Below are positions 1-8,731 of a stretch of DNA of 64,000 nt, in pieces. The DNA comes from Anaerolineales bacterium. GTDB lineage: Bacteria; Chloroflexota; Anaerolineae; Anaerolineales; Villigracilaceae. The notes under the pieces were generated by a model, which saw only the letters and a program-made list of their open reading frames with translations, ran no database searches and was not told the origin of the DNA. The translations under genes were made by a program, and so were the position numbers. Every line of letters begins with the position of its first letter. Position 1 is the stretch's first letter. The stretch is taken from NCBI GenBank assembly GCA_030834895.1, contig JAUQXA010000025.1:1-64000 (forward strand). Reading direction: 5' to 3'.

Positions 1-2
1 TT

Positions 3-926
3 AACCCAAGTTGCTACCTTGGGATGAAAATTGACAAAAAACCATGAGATTCATTAGAGTTGGGGTATCCCGACCACCAACAGGAGAATCTCATGGATAC
101 CCAGATTATAGTAGTGTTTTGCCTCTGTACAGATATGCTCAAATCCTTGCATCATTACGAAGACAGCCAAAGTCAAATGAGCGACGCAGAAGTGATGACC
201 ACCGCCATCGTAGCGATGTTGTACTTTCGAGGTAACTTTTCGTTGGCGAGCCGCTATCTGTTTGAACACCGCTACATTCCAAGAATGTTGAGCGCCAGTC
301 GTTTCAATCGCAGGCTTCATCGGATTGCTGATTTGTTCCTGACCTTGTTTCTCCGCCTGGGAGAAACTTGGAAGAAGCTAAACGAAAAGTCGGTGTACAT
401 CATCGATAGTTATCCGATTGTAGTCTGTGACAACTATCGGATCAAACACTCAAAAATCTATCACGGAGAAGCCTTTCGAGGCTATATTGCCAGTAAAAAG
501 CGCTATTTCTATGGTCTGCGCATTCACATTTTAGTCACTGAGCACGGAGAGCCCGTCGAATTCTTTTTGGAACCTGGAGCGTTCAGCGATACCAGCGCCT
601 TGGGTCTATATAATTTTGATGTTCCTGAAGGCTCGTTTATCACAGGCGACAAAGCGTACAATGACTACACTATCGAAGATGTCATGCGCGAAGCTGGTGT
701 TGAACTGATACCTTTACGGAAGAAGAATTCGCTTCGTCCAGTACCTGCTTATATGACATACTTCCAAGCCTGTATTCGTAAGATCGTTGAAACGACTGGA
801 AGTTTGATTGAACGTTTATTGCCAAAGTCCATTCATGCGGTCACTGCCAGAGGTTTTGAAATCAAGGTCGCTCTACTTGTACTGGCTTGCAGCCTCAATT
901 TCCTGTGGTAGGTAGCAACTTGGATT
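3..926 (+). mobile_element. IS982-type insertion sequence, complete
   Basis: One transposase gene lies between imperfect 17-bp terminal inverted repeats. The left end (3-19) reads AACCCAAGTTGCTACCT. The right end (910-926) is its reverse complement apart from one mismatch, and it overlaps the transposase stop codon. The target duplication cannot be judged, because only two bases precede the left end. Both ends and an unbroken transposase suggest an intact, fairly recent copy. Confidence 0.85.
93..911 (+). CDS. IS982 family transposase
   Basis: A 272-residue DDE transposase that would cut and rejoin the ends of its own element. The family pattern is visible: a first acidic residue in YIIDSYPIVVCD, a second in FITGDKAYNDY, and a C-terminal glutamate region around VETTGSLIERLLPK followed by a hydrophobic tail. 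I start at the ATG at 93 because AGGAG sits at 82-86 with good spacing; the frame is also open from a TTG at 60. The gene fills the space between the inverted repeats and ends inside the right one. It shows no frameshift or internal stop, so it could be active. Confidence 0.9.
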   Translation: MDTQIIVVFCLCTDMLKSLHHYEDSQSQMSDAEVMTTAIVAMLYFRGNFSLASRYLFEHRYIPRMLSASRFNRRLHRIADLFLTLFLRLGETWKKLNEKSVYIIDSYPIVVCDNYRIKHSKIYHGEAFRGYIASKKRYFYGLRIHILVTEHGEPVEFFLEPGAFSDTSALGLYNFDVPEGSFITGDKAYNDYTIEDVMREAGVELIPLRKKNSLRPVPAYMTYFQACIRKIVETTGSLIERLLPKSIHAVTARGFEIKVALLVLACSLNFLW

Positions 927-1026
927 AGTTATAAAGCAAAATCACTCCAGAAAATTAGGTTCCTTCTGAAAAAATAAAAAGGGGTACACATAACTTGTTT
1001 ATCTGAAGTTATTCTTTCTTAACTGT

Positions 1027-1186
1027 TCACAAAGGACTGGCAATCTCCTCCGTCTTTGCCGCCATGATGAAATCGTTGCGGTGCAGGCCCTTGATCTTGT
1101 GCGTCCACCACTGGACGGTAACTCTCCCCCACTCGGTGACGATCAGCGGGTGATGTCCCTGCTCTTCGGCGATGACAGTGATTTTT
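1027..1186 (-). pseudogene. C-terminal fragment of a second pterin-4a-carbinolamine dehydratase
   Basis: Translation of the minus strand gives about 52 residues matching the C-terminal half of the intact gene at 1633-1977, including [31 protein letters not shown] and a natural stop. A run of 43 bases (1127-1169) is identical to 1733-1775, while the rest has diverged. Homology stops abruptly beside the stop codon of the STAS-like gene, so the N-terminal half, with the start codon, is missing. It is probably a remnant of a paralogue cut by an insertion or recombination. Confidence 0.75.
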
Positions 1187-1189
1187 TTA

Positions 1190-1579
1190 CTATTGTGAGT
1201 CGTCCTCAGACAGCTTGTCGATCTGTCCTTCCATTAACCACTGCAAAGCAGTCTGTTTGTCGGGGAAGACTTTAATCCATGCGCCGCGGTTGACGGCGGT
1301 ATCTTCGAAGAAATTATTGGCAAGTACTTTCCGATATATAACAGCTGTTTTAACGCCGCAGAGAACTGATGCAATGTACTTACCTATATCGTGGCGATCC
1401 ATTTCCGGTGGAGGCCCTACAACCAGGGACATATCGACCAGGATGCGCCTATACCCTAGCTTCTTTAATTCAGCAGAGACCATGTCTATGAAACTCTCCA
1501 ATTCAACTGTAACCCACTTTCCAGTAACCGTACAAACCAGGTAGTCAGAGCCTTCTTGAACATCGATTGATAGGTCCAT
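1190..1579 (-). CDS. STAS / SpoIIAA-like domain protein
   Basis: A cytosolic protein of 129 residues without signal or membrane segment. The alternating strand/helix pattern ([20 protein letters not shown], then RRILVDMS, then KTAVIYRK, then [18 protein letters not shown]) fits the SpoIIAA-like/STAS fold used in anti-sigma antagonists and lipid- or nucleotide-binding regulators. The start at 1579 has AGGAG at 1586-1590, six bases upstream; an in-frame ATG at 1618 lacks this support. It lies between the intact pterin dehydratase gene and its truncated copy, suggesting it arrived by a rearrangement. No cognate kinase or sigma factor is adjacent, so its role is unknown. Confidence 0.6.
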   Translation of the reverse strand: MDLSIDVQEGSDYLVCTVTGKWVTVELESFIDMVSAELKKLGYRRILVDMSLVVGPPPEMDRHDIGKYIASVLCGVKTAVIYRKVLANNFFEDTAVNRGAWIKVFPDKQTALQWLMEGQIDKLSEDDSQ

Positions 1580-1632
1580 TGCTATCTCCTCTGATGTCAG
1601 CCCAACATTTTGTGTCAAGAACAGGTGGCTTT

Positions 1633-1977
1633 TCAGTCACTGCCCGCAATTTCATCCGTCTTCGCCGCCATGATGAAATCGTTGCGATGCAAACCTTTAA
1701 TCTTATGCGTCCACCATTGAACTGCCACCCTGCCCCACTCGGTGACGATCAGCGGGTGATGTCCCTGCTCTTCGGTGAGGACGGCGATTTTGTTCGTGAA
1801 GTCCATCGCTTCGACGAAGTTCTTGAACTTGAAGACCTTCTCCAGCCGTTTGACGCCGTCCACTTCTTTGACCTGCCAGCCAATCACGTGCAATAGCAAA
1901 TCTTCGATCTCGGCGTCTGTCAGGGTCGGCTCGCCGCCACGGCAGGCGACACATTGTCCAGCAGCGAGATTGATCAT
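1633..1977 (-). CDS. phhB: Pterin-4a-carbinolamine dehydratase
   Basis: A 114-residue enzyme that dehydrates 4a-hydroxytetrahydropterin, recycling pterin cofactor or, in some bacteria, acting in molybdopterin or folate metabolism. The family core is clear: GWQVKEVDG, then FTNKIAVLTEEQGHHP with the catalytic histidine pair, then [19 protein letters not shown]. The N-terminus carries a CVAC pair followed by LTDAEIEDLL, as in many short bacterial members. The start at 1977 follows AGGAG at 1985-1989. A truncated homologue lies at 1027-1186. folB and folE, other pterin genes, are about 8 kb away. Confidence 0.85.
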   Translation of the reverse strand: MINLAAGQCVACRGGEPTLTDAEIEDLLLHVIGWQVKEVDGVKRLEKVFKFKNFVEAMDFTNKIAVLTEEQGHHPLIVTEWGRVAVQWWTHKIKGLHRNDFIMAAKTDEIAGSD

Positions 1978-1998
1978 GGTTTTTCTCCTGTTAAACAT

Positions 1999-2026
1999 GT
2001 AGGGGCGGATCATGATCCGCCCCTAC
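1999..2026. repeat. Dispersed GTAGGGGCGG palindrome, copy 1
   Basis: A perfect 28-bp palindrome, each arm GTAGGGGCGGATCA, in the short gap between the tal-pgi stop and the phhB ribosome-binding site. Related palindromes occur at 29551-29596, 43014-43031 and 56436-56462. It has no T-run, so it is better called an intergenic repeat than a terminator. Confidence 0.75.
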
Positions 2027-2033
2027 GAATTAC

Positions 2034-4703
2034 CTATACCAATTTCTTCAAATCTTCCACGCTTTTCAATTTGAGACGCAGAGCCTTTCGTCCCGCCGCG
2101 ATGAGAGCTTCGTAATCGCCGAGTGCCTGGGCGCGGATGAGGGTTCCGAAGGTCATGCCCTGGGTCGGGATTTCCATATCCTCTTTGGCATCGTACACGA
2201 TCTGGATGAACCTGCCCTTGTTGGGACCGCCCTTATGGAATTGTCCCGTGGAGTGTTGGAAGCGCGGACCAAACCCAGCGGAGACGGCGCACTTGGTCTT
2301 TTCGCGGATGGCTACCCGCAAGGCTTGCAAAACTTCCTCAGTCTCTTTGTTACGTGGAATGTAGGCATTGATGGTGACGAAATCACCAGGCTGCACATCC
2401 GCCAGGAATTTCTTTATTGCCGCCTTTGCCTTGCTGGTGGTCACCAAATCCACGTCCGCCAGCTTGCCGGTGGACTGGTAATCCTTAATCTTGGCAATCG
2501 TGCGCAGTTTGCTGTCCTGCACGTCGGGCTGGTCGAAGGTATTGATACCCCAAATGTGACATGCCACCGAGATGGCAATTTCCCAGCGGAAGAATTCCGC
2601 GCCTACATCGTAGGGACTGGTAAACGGGAACTCAACAACGGGAAAGCCTGCTTTTCTAAGCTCAGCCACATTGGCATCGAATTCACCGCTCTGTCTCAGA
2701 TACACGAACAGGCGGTCATTTCCGTACATTTCTGAAGCGGCAATCGGCTCCAGCGGGACGGGCAGCATTCCCTTGCCGTGTTTGCCGCTGGATTCGGCGA
2801 CGACCTGCTCGATCCAACCCGCAAAGGCAGAGACGGGCGCGTCGCTGAGGATGGTCAACTTGTCCCGTCCAGCCAACGCGGACTCACCCATCAAAGCCCC
2901 CAACGCAAAACCAGCGCTGAAATTATCGGTGGAGGCTTTTTTGATTTTCTCGGCGGAAGCCAGCAATTTTTCGATGTCCATGCCGAGCAAAGCTGCGGGA
3001 ACCAGACCGAAATCGGTCAACGCGGAGAAACGTCCGCCTACGTTGGGGTCGGCGTGGAAAATCTTGCGGAAGCCGCGGTCCTTGCCGAGCTTTTCGAGCG
3101 AAGTCCCAGGGTCAGTGGTGACGACAAAACGCGAACCGTTGCCCTTGCTGAGTTCCCATAAGTAGTCGAACGCGGCAAGCAGTTCAGCTGTTCCGCCCGA
3201 TTTGCTGGCGATGATGTAAAGCGATTTTTCAGGCGGGAAATCTTTGGCGGCTTGGGCAACCTGTTGCGGGTCGGTTGAGTCCAAAATCGCCAAACTCAAT
3301 TTGGCTTCGATGTTTGCTCCAGCCAGCAGCGAGCTGAAGACTTCGGCGGTCAACGAGGAACCTCCCATGCCGATGACGAGGACGCGGTCGATACCTTCGT
3401 CGTGGATTTGCTTCGCGAACGATAGATAACCGTCGAGGCGGGTGCGCGCGTCTTCGATGGAATGCAGCCATCCGAGGCGGGCTTGCACTTCGGCTTGCGC
3501 GGCTGGGTCTTTCACCCAAAGCGTCGGGTCGTGCATCCAGATGCGGGCGGCAACAGAATGGTCGTGCAGATCTGCCATCCGTTTGGCAACGGCGTCCGCC
3601 AGCGGCTGGATCGAATCCGCAGCGGCTTTGCGTCGCGTTTCGATGGCATTCAGCAACGCAGTGAAAGAATCAGCAAAAGACTTCACGCCCTCCTCTTCCA
3701 ATTCCTGCGCCACCTGCTGCATGGAAATTCCCGCGGCTTCGAGGTCGGCAAAGAACAGTTGAGCCTCTTCAAGTCCGCGCGTGATGGTGAGACTGGCAGT
3801 GCCGTGATCACGAAAAGCATCGAGCGTGGCGGGCGGAACGGTGTTGACGGTATCTGGGCCGATGAGGGTATCGATGTAAAGGGTATCGGGGTAGGCGGGA
3901 TTTTTGGTTCCCGTCGAAGCCCACAGCGGACGCTGAACCCGGGCGCTGAACCTCGCTTTGAGCGTGGCGAAACGCGGCGAAGTGAAGATAGATTCAAAGG
4001 TGTCGTAGGCAAATTTGGCATTGGCAATTGCCGCCCTGCCGCGCAAGGGGGAACCTTCGGGGAGTTTAGGATCGATCTTGGTATCCACCCGCGAGACGAA
4101 GAACGAGGCAACCGACGCGATCATGTTGACGGGTTCGTTATTTGCGATGCGATTCTCAAGTCCTGCTATATAGGCATCCATTACTGCGCCGTAACGTTCC
4201 AACGAAAAGATGAGCGTGACATTGACGTTGATTCCCGACGCAATCGTTTGTCGAATAGCCGGGATGCCCTCTTTCGTGGCAGGGATTTTGATCATCAAAT
4301 TCGGACGGTCCACCCGCGCCCAAAGTTCCTTCGCTTGCTTGACCGTGCCTTCGGTATCGTTTGCAAGATATGGACTGACCTCTATGCTGACATAGCCATC
4401 GCCGCCCTTGGTCTCGTCGTACAACGGGCGGAAGAGGTCGCAAGCCTGTTGAATATCCTCGACAGCGAGCTGCCAGAAGATCTTTTCCGCATCCCAGCCC
4501 GCCCATGCCAGCGGAACCAACGCCGCATCATAGTCGGTGGATTTGGCAATTGCGTTTTGGAAGATGGTCGGGTTCGAGGTCACGCCGCGAATGTCGCCCC
4601 GCTCAATCATGGCTTTGAGTTCGCCGGTTTCAAGCAATTTCCTCTGGATGTTATCGTACCAAAGGGATTGCCCAAGTTGGGTAAGTTTTTGTATTGGGTT
4701 CAT
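2034..4703 (-). CDS. tal-pgi: Bifunctional transaldolase / glucose-6-phosphate isomerase
   Basis: A fusion of 889 residues linking the non-oxidative pentose phosphate pathway with glycolysis. The N-terminal 370 or so residues are transaldolase: [16 protein letters not shown], and the Schiff-base lysine in [11 protein letters not shown]. The remainder, from about residue 390, is phosphoglucose isomerase with [32 protein letters not shown] and SSGKHGKGM. Each half is near its usual length. I prefer the ATG at 4703 ([11 protein letters not shown]) over the one at 4745, since the extra residues are encoded by a low-complexity repeat shared with the leader of the neighbouring gene. It is cotranscribed in direction with the S23 gene, rpiB and tkt. 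Confidence 0.93.
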   Translation of the reverse strand: MNPIQKLTQLGQSLWYDNIQRKLLETGELKAMIERGDIRGVTSNPTIFQNAIAKSTDYDAALVPLAWAGWDAEKIFWQLAVEDIQQACDLFRPLYDETKGGDGYVSIEVSPYLANDTEGTVKQAKELWARVDRPNLMIKIPATKEGIPAIRQTIASGINVNVTLIFSLERYGAVMDAYIAGLENRIANNEPVNMIASVASFFVSRVDTKIDPKLPEGSPLRGRAAIANAKFAYDTFESIFTSPRFATLKARFSARVQRPLWASTGTKNPAYPDTLYIDTLIGPDTVNTVPPATLDAFRDHGTASLTITRGLEEAQLFFADLEAAGISMQQVAQELEEEGVKSFADSFTALLNAIETRRKAAADSIQPLADAVAKRMADLHDHSVAARIWMHDPTLWVKDPAAQAEVQARLGWLHSIEDARTRLDGYLSFAKQIHDEGIDRVLVIGMGGSSLTAEVFSSLLAGANIEAKLSLAILDSTDPQQVAQAAKDFPPEKSLYIIASKSGGTAELLAAFDYLWELSKGNGSRFVVTTDPGTSLEKLGKDRGFRKIFHADPNVGGRFSALTDFGLVPAALLGMDIEKLLASAEKIKKASTDNFSAGFALGALMGESALAGRDKLTILSDAPVSAFAGWIEQVVAESSGKHGKGMLPVPLEPIAASEMYGNDRLFVYLRQSGEFDANVAELRKAGFPVVEFPFTSPYDVGAEFFRWEIAISVACHIWGINTFDQPDVQDSKLRTIAKIKDYQSTGKLADVDLVTTSKAKAAIKKFLADVQPGDFVTINAYIPRNKETEEVLQALRVAIREKTKCAVSAGFGPRFQHSTGQFHKGGPNKGRFIQIVYDAKEDMEIPTQGMTFGTLIRAQALGDYEALIAAGRKALRLKLKSVEDLKKLV

Positions 4704-4705
4704 TT

Positions 4706-4750
4706 TAGTTTCCAAGTTTAAAGGTTTGAAAGTTGGCAAGTTCAAAAGTT
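4706..4750. repeat. Degenerate heptad-like repeat between S23 gene and tal-pgi
   Basis: An A/T-rich stretch of recurring AAGTTT, AAAGGTTTG and AAGTTGGCAAG words. It begins at the stop of the S23 gene and runs to the tal-pgi start. The same vocabulary appears on the other side of the S23 gene at 5173-5234, so the small gene is bracketed by repeat-like DNA. Confidence 0.5.
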
Positions 4751-5159
4751 AGACTTCGTATTCGGCAGAGTCTTCTTTGACGCGCCGAGTTTGTGGGTGA
4801 GATTCAAGATAGGAGATAAAGCGGGCAATCTGCCGGGAGGCTTTCTCAGCCATTTGAAAAAGTTTGAAAAATTTCTCGTCTGTCAAATAATTAACATCAC
4901 GAGAGACATAAAGTTGTGCGCGCACTTCGCCTGCGGATGCCTTCGCCACTCCAAGATAACGGACGAATTGCGCTTGAGTTTGACTTTCAAAGCCTTCGGC
5001 GATATTGCTCATAATCGAGACAGCTGCGCGGCGTATTTGGTCTTTCAATCCAAAATCGCGCGCGAATTTTCCTTCATCGGTAAACTCATAGATCAATTTT
5101 GCCAACTCACGCGCAGTTTGCCACGCCTCAATTTCTTCAAAACAGGTTATTGTTGGCAT
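4749..5159 (-). CDS. Four-helix-bundle protein (S23 / 23S rRNA intervening-sequence family)
   Basis: A 136-residue, all-helical protein of the family first seen in intervening sequences of 23S rRNA genes (also related to Avd of diversity-generating retroelements). Family signs are EAWQTARELAKLIYEFT near the N-terminus, FGLKDQIRRAAVSIMSNIAEGFE in the middle, and the conserved LGVAKASAGEVRAQLYVS helix. No reverse transcriptase, variable repeat or rRNA is nearby, so this is an orphan copy. It interrupts a pentose phosphate gene block and is flanked on both sides by heptad-like repeats, which suggests it moved in. Its biochemical role is unknown. Confidence 0.8.
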   Translation of the reverse strand: MPTITCFEEIEAWQTARELAKLIYEFTDEGKFARDFGLKDQIRRAAVSIMSNIAEGFESQTQAQFVRYLGVAKASAGEVRAQLYVSRDVNYLTDEKFFKLFQMAEKASRQIARFISYLESHPQTRRVKEDSAEYEV

Positions 5160-5172
5160 GTTTTTTCTCTTC

Positions 5173-5234
5173 CAGTTACAAAGTTTACAGGTTTACAAGT
5201 TTGCATGTTTAAAACTTGAAAACTTTCCAACCTG
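5173..5234. repeat. Degenerate heptad-like repeat upstream of S23 gene
   Basis: Recurrent units such as ACAAAGTTTACAGGTTTACA and AAGTTTGCATGTTTAAA fill the space between the rpiB stop and the S23 gene leader. Words shared with 4706-4750 suggest a common origin. Unit length drifts around 7-10 bases and there are no constant spacers, so it is not a CRISPR array. Confidence 0.5.
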
Positions 5235-5687
5235 CTAACCTTCCAACGCCTTGATCTTGCCCACCCGCCTTGCATATCTTTCCCCGCCCTTGTCGTTTCC
5301 AAGATAACGGGCGTTCAAAAATGCAGGTACAAGCACCTTGACCAGTTCGGGACCAATGATGCGTCCACCCATGCAGAGCACGTTCATTGCATCGTGAGCG
5401 ACGCCCTGGGCGGCGGAATAGGTGTCATGGCAGATCGAGGCATAAACGCCTTTCATCTTGTTGGCGGCAATTGCCGCGCCAATGCCCGAACCGCAGATCA
5501 AAATTCCACGATCGGCTTCGCCGCTTCGAATCTTTTCACCGACCTTTTTCACAAAATCGGGAAAATCCGAAGATTCCGCGCTGTACGCCCCGACATCGAT
5601 CACTTCATGTCCCGCCACTTTTACAGCTTCAATCACGGTATCCTTCAGCGGAAAGCCGCCGTGGTCACAACCAACTGCTATTTTCAT
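5235..5687 (-). CDS. rpiB: Ribose-5-phosphate isomerase B (RpiB/LacAB family)
   Basis: A 150-residue cytosolic isomerase interconverting ribose-5-phosphate and ribulose-5-phosphate. The N-terminal MKIAVGCDHGGFPLK phosphate-binding segment, the catalytic cysteine in GILICGSGIGAAIAANK, and the helix after NVLCMGGRIIG are all present, at the standard family length. GAGGTGAT precedes the ATG at 5687. It shares direction with tal-pgi and tkt, forming a non-oxidative pentose phosphate group. No rpiA is in the window. Confidence 0.92.
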   Translation of the reverse strand: MKIAVGCDHGGFPLKDTVIEAVKVAGHEVIDVGAYSAESSDFPDFVKKVGEKIRSGEADRGILICGSGIGAAIAANKMKGVYASICHDTYSAAQGVAHDAMNVLCMGGRIIGPELVKVLVPAFLNARYLGNDKGGERYARRVGKIKALEG

Positions 5688-5729
5688 AAATCACCTCATG
5701 TCACACCTGCACTTGCGTGCGGTACAAGT

Positions 5730-5814
5730 GTTGCGAGGGCGTAAGCCCGAAGCAATCCCCATACAACAATGAGGAGATTGCTTCGTCGGGAAAAGCGCCC
5801 TCCTCGCAATGACA
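5730..5814. repeat. Dispersed GAAGCAATC / GATTGCTTC palindromic repeat, copy 1
   Basis: An 85-base imperfect palindrome between rpiB and tkt. Outer arms are TTGCGAGGGCG and CCCTCCTCGCAATGACA; inner arms are GAAGCAATCCCC and GGAGATTGCTTC. A second copy of the same architecture is at 55721-55814, about 50 kb away, which marks it as a dispersed repeat family that could fold into a long hairpin. Confidence 0.8.
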
Positions 5815-5815
5815 T

Positions 5816-7780
5816 CTACAGTTCCTTTGCCTTTGCAACCACGTTGGCGGCCGTGAAGCCGAGCTTCTCGAAGATGACCTTTGCGGGAGCGGATGCGCCA
5901 AAACGCTCCATGCTGATGATGGATTTGGCATAGCGTTCCCAGCCAAGTCCTACCCCAGCTTCGACAGCAAGTCGCTTACTGACAGCCTTCGGCAGCACAG
6001 ACTCGCGATAGGCTTCATCCTGTTTCTCGAAGAGTTCCCAACTTGGGAAGGAGACCACGCGCACGCCCTTGCCCTCATCTGCAAGTTTCTTCGCAGCATC
6101 AAGGACAAGCGCCACTTCCGAACCCGAGGCCATCAAAATCATTTCAGGCTTGCCAAAGTCTTTGACAACGTACGCGCCTTTTTCCACCGGTGGGTTGATT
6201 CCCAAAGTTGGCACATTCTGACGAGTCAACGCCAGCACGGTAGGTCCATTGCGGCGCTCGATGGCAACCCGCCAGGCTTGGGCGGTTTCGTTCGCATCCG
6301 CAGGACGAATGACCACGAGATTCGGAATGGCACGCAGGGAAGCCAAATGCTCGATTGGCTGGTGTGTAGGTCCATCTTCGCCAAGCCCAATGCTGTCATG
6401 GGTGAAGATGAAAATGGTTGGGATGTGTGATAAAGCCGCGAGGCGGACAGCGGGTCGGACATAATCCGCAAAGACGAGGAAGGTTCCACCGTAGGGGATC
6501 AATCCGCCAAACACAGCCATCCCGTTCAAGGCCGCACCCATTGCATGTTCACGCACGCCAAAGTGGAAATTGCGCCCCTGATATATATCCTGCTGGAACG
6601 CCGGAGTATCGTCAATTTTTGTGTTGTTCGAGGGAGCCAAGTCCGCAGAGCCACCAAGCAACTCCGGGAGTTTTGGCGCCAGCGCATTGATCACCTTGCC
6701 CGAAGCGGCGCGGGTCGCCATGCCCTTCGCGTCCGCAGGGAAAACCGGCAAAGCAGAAGTCCAATCCTCGGGAAGCTTACCGTCCAACCGGCGCTGCAAT
6801 TCCGCGCCCAAAGAGGGATACAGCCGCTTGTAACCGTCGAAACGCACCTTCCATTCCTCTTCGAGTCCACGTCCTCGATCCACAGCTTTACGATAAAACT
6901 CCAGAACATCATCCGGAATGTAAAACCGCGGCTCTTTGGGCCAGCCAAGATTTTCCTTCGCGGCGTCAAGTTCTTCATCGCCCAGCGGTTCGCCGTGCGC
7001 CTTGGAGGTGCCCTGGCGTTTTGGAGCGCCAAACCCAATGGTGGTGCGGCACAGGATGATACTTGGTCGCGGATCGGACTTTGCATCCTGAATCAACTTG
7101 TCAATGACTTCCACATCGTTGCCATCGTCGGCGCGCAGGACCTGCCAGCCATAGGCGCGGAAACGGGCAGCACGGTCCTCGGTGAAGGCTAAATCAGTCG
7201 AGCCATCAATCGAAATGTGGTTGTCATCATAGAGGTAGATCAAACGCCCCAGGGATAAATGTCCCGCCAGTGAAGCAGCTTCCGAGGCCACGCCTTCCAT
7301 CAAATCGCCGTCCGTGACAATGGCATAAATGAATGGATCGATGATCTCGTGTCCGCGCTGGTTGTAGGTGGCGGCCAGGTGCGAGGCGGCGATGGCCATA
7401 CCCACACCGGTGGCAAATCCCTGCCCAAGCGGACCGGTGGTCATTTCCACACCGGGAGTCAAGCCATATTCTGGATGTCCCGGAGTGAGGCTCCCCCATT
7501 GACGGAAGTTTTTCAATTCATCGAGAGGGAGATCATAACCGGTCAGGTGTAACAGGGAATAGAGAAGCATCGAGCCATGTCCACCCGAAAGGATGAAGCG
7601 GTCGCGCGCCGCCCACTTTGGATTGCGCGGATTGTGCCGCAGGTGGCGGGTCCAAATGGTGTAAGCCATGGCGGCGGCGCCCATCGGCAGGCCGGGGTGT
7701 CCCGAATTGGCTTTTTGCACGCCATCGGCGGAAAGAAAGCGAAGTGCGTTGATAGAGCGAGTTTGAAGGTCGGCTGACAT
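5816..7780 (-). CDS. tkt: Transketolase
   Basis: A thiamine-diphosphate enzyme of 654 residues, the usual length, moving two-carbon ketol units between sugar phosphates. The N-terminal domain shows [36 protein letters not shown] and the ThDP/Mg motif [18 protein letters not shown]. The pyrimidine-binding domain has [18 protein letters not shown], and [17 protein letters not shown] marks the substrate region. GTGAGGA precedes the ATG. It is the most upstream gene of the tkt-rpiB-S23-tal/pgi block, which together can convert pentose phosphates to fructose-6-phosphate and glyceraldehyde-3-phosphate. Confidence 0.95.
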   Translation of the reverse strand: MSADLQTRSINALRFLSADGVQKANSGHPGLPMGAAAMAYTIWTRHLRHNPRNPKWAARDRFILSGGHGSMLLYSLLHLTGYDLPLDELKNFRQWGSLTPGHPEYGLTPGVEMTTGPLGQGFATGVGMAIAASHLAATYNQRGHEIIDPFIYAIVTDGDLMEGVASEAASLAGHLSLGRLIYLYDDNHISIDGSTDLAFTEDRAARFRAYGWQVLRADDGNDVEVIDKLIQDAKSDPRPSIILCRTTIGFGAPKRQGTSKAHGEPLGDEELDAAKENLGWPKEPRFYIPDDVLEFYRKAVDRGRGLEEEWKVRFDGYKRLYPSLGAELQRRLDGKLPEDWTSALPVFPADAKGMATRAASGKVINALAPKLPELLGGSADLAPSNNTKIDDTPAFQQDIYQGRNFHFGVREHAMGAALNGMAVFGGLIPYGGTFLVFADYVRPAVRLAALSHIPTIFIFTHDSIGLGEDGPTHQPIEHLASLRAIPNLVVIRPADANETAQAWRVAIERRNGPTVLALTRQNVPTLGINPPVEKGAYVVKDFGKPEMILMASGSEVALVLDAAKKLADEGKGVRVVSFPSWELFEKQDEAYRESVLPKAVSKRLAVEAGVGLGWERYAKSIISMERFGASAPAKVIFEKLGFTAANVVAKAKEL

Positions 7781-7845
7781 AAGAAATCCTCACAAAAAAG
7801 ATGGGTTATTTTACCAAACAGTGATAATTTGATTGTTACATGCTT

Positions 7846-7880
7846 GAAAAGTCTCCGAGGATGTTACAACCTTGGAGATT
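7846..7880 (-). terminator. Rho-independent terminator-like hairpin after the DUF429 gene
   Basis: On the minus strand TCTCCAAGG pairs with CCTCGGAGA (one mismatch, 10-base loop; plus positions 7852-7860 and 7870-7878), followed by CTTTTC. It sits just beyond the DUF429 stop codon at 7888. Confidence 0.55.
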
Positions 7881-7887
7881 GGGTCTT

Positions 7888-8649
7888 CTAATACCTCTCC
7901 CTAAGTTCCTTTCCGGGCAAAACCAATTTTCCTTCCCTGGCATCGCCAAGCAGAAAAACACCCTCCTGTTTATAAACTGCCAGCCATGCGACATACGCCG
8001 CGACCAAGGCGTCCAGTTGTTCAGGCAGGTACAACAACTCCATCGGCAAAATACCCTTGAGAAGTTTGTAACGGGTGATCTCTTCAAAGAAATCCATCGG
8101 GTCCTTGATGTTGAGTCCATGCTCGTATAAAAGGGTCTGTCTTTGCATGCGACCCTCCAACGACAACCGCGCCAAAGGAGTCTGCTCCGCCATCACACAG
8201 TAACTTGCATGGGAATTGGTTTCCAGAACCTGTCGCGTTGATTCCTTTTCGGGATATTTCTGGAAACCCATTTTCAACAACTTTCGATACAACTCGAAAC
8301 CGGCCCGCACCCAAGCCGGACAAAGTTCCATGCTCGCAGGGGTTTTTATCACAGTAATACCGTGCTCACGGAGTTCATATTCGGCCAGGCGCAATTCCAT
8401 GCGGCGAATTTGATACGACGTGAGCATCTTCTTTTTCGTCATATCCCGCACCAATCCGCGATTGAGGCCCGAAGATGAGTTGACCGCCACCCCCGCGGAA
8501 TCCTGCCCGGCAACAAACGCCGTCACATCGCCCATTTCGCCTTCGGCAAGCGCAACAAGGTTCAAGTCACGATCCAACGCTGCATAAGCAAAGGGCTTAT
8601 GCCCTGAGATAGGGGTAATTCCAATAAAGACCGAGTCAGTGAAAAGCAT
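7888..8649 (-). CDS. DUF429 family protein (predicted RNase H-like fold)
   Basis: A 253-residue soluble protein. DUF429 signs are the first strand FIGITPISGHKPFAYAALD, the segment LETNSHASYCVM, then LEGRMQRQTLLYEHGL, DPMDFFEEITRYKLL, LDALVAAYVAWLA and a C-terminal LGDAREGKLVLP. The family is predicted to have an RNase H-like fold but has no established function. The acidic residue often found after the first strand (GID) is Thr here (GIT). I start at the ATG at 8649; a TTG at 8667 would add six residues. It is divergent from the TlpA-like gene. Confidence 0.75.
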   Translation of the reverse strand: MLFTDSVFIGITPISGHKPFAYAALDRDLNLVALAEGEMGDVTAFVAGQDSAGVAVNSSSGLNRGLVRDMTKKKMLTSYQIRRMELRLAEYELREHGITVIKTPASMELCPAWVRAGFELYRKLLKMGFQKYPEKESTRQVLETNSHASYCVMAEQTPLARLSLEGRMQRQTLLYEHGLNIKDPMDFFEEITRYKLLKGILPMELLYLPEQLDALVAAYVAWLAVYKQEGVFLLGDAREGKLVLPGKELRERY

Positions 8650-8731
8650 GGGCAAGATATCGACCAAACAAGCGGATGGATAACTGAAACAGGCCTATTT
8701 TACACCCCATTTCATGTATACTCGGAAAATC

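Noticed and set aside
3462..4721. A 419-codon open frame antisense to tal-pgi
   Set aside because: The minus-strand protein has full transaldolase and isomerase motifs; the opposite frame is a GC-driven shadow without recognisable domains or ribosome-binding site.
4749..5159. S23 protein as Avd of a diversity-generating retroelement
   Set aside because: No reverse transcriptase, template repeat or variable repeat is nearby.
5173..5234. Heptad-like repeats as a CRISPR array
   Set aside because: Units are 7-10 bases, drift in sequence, and have no unique spacers; no cas genes are present.
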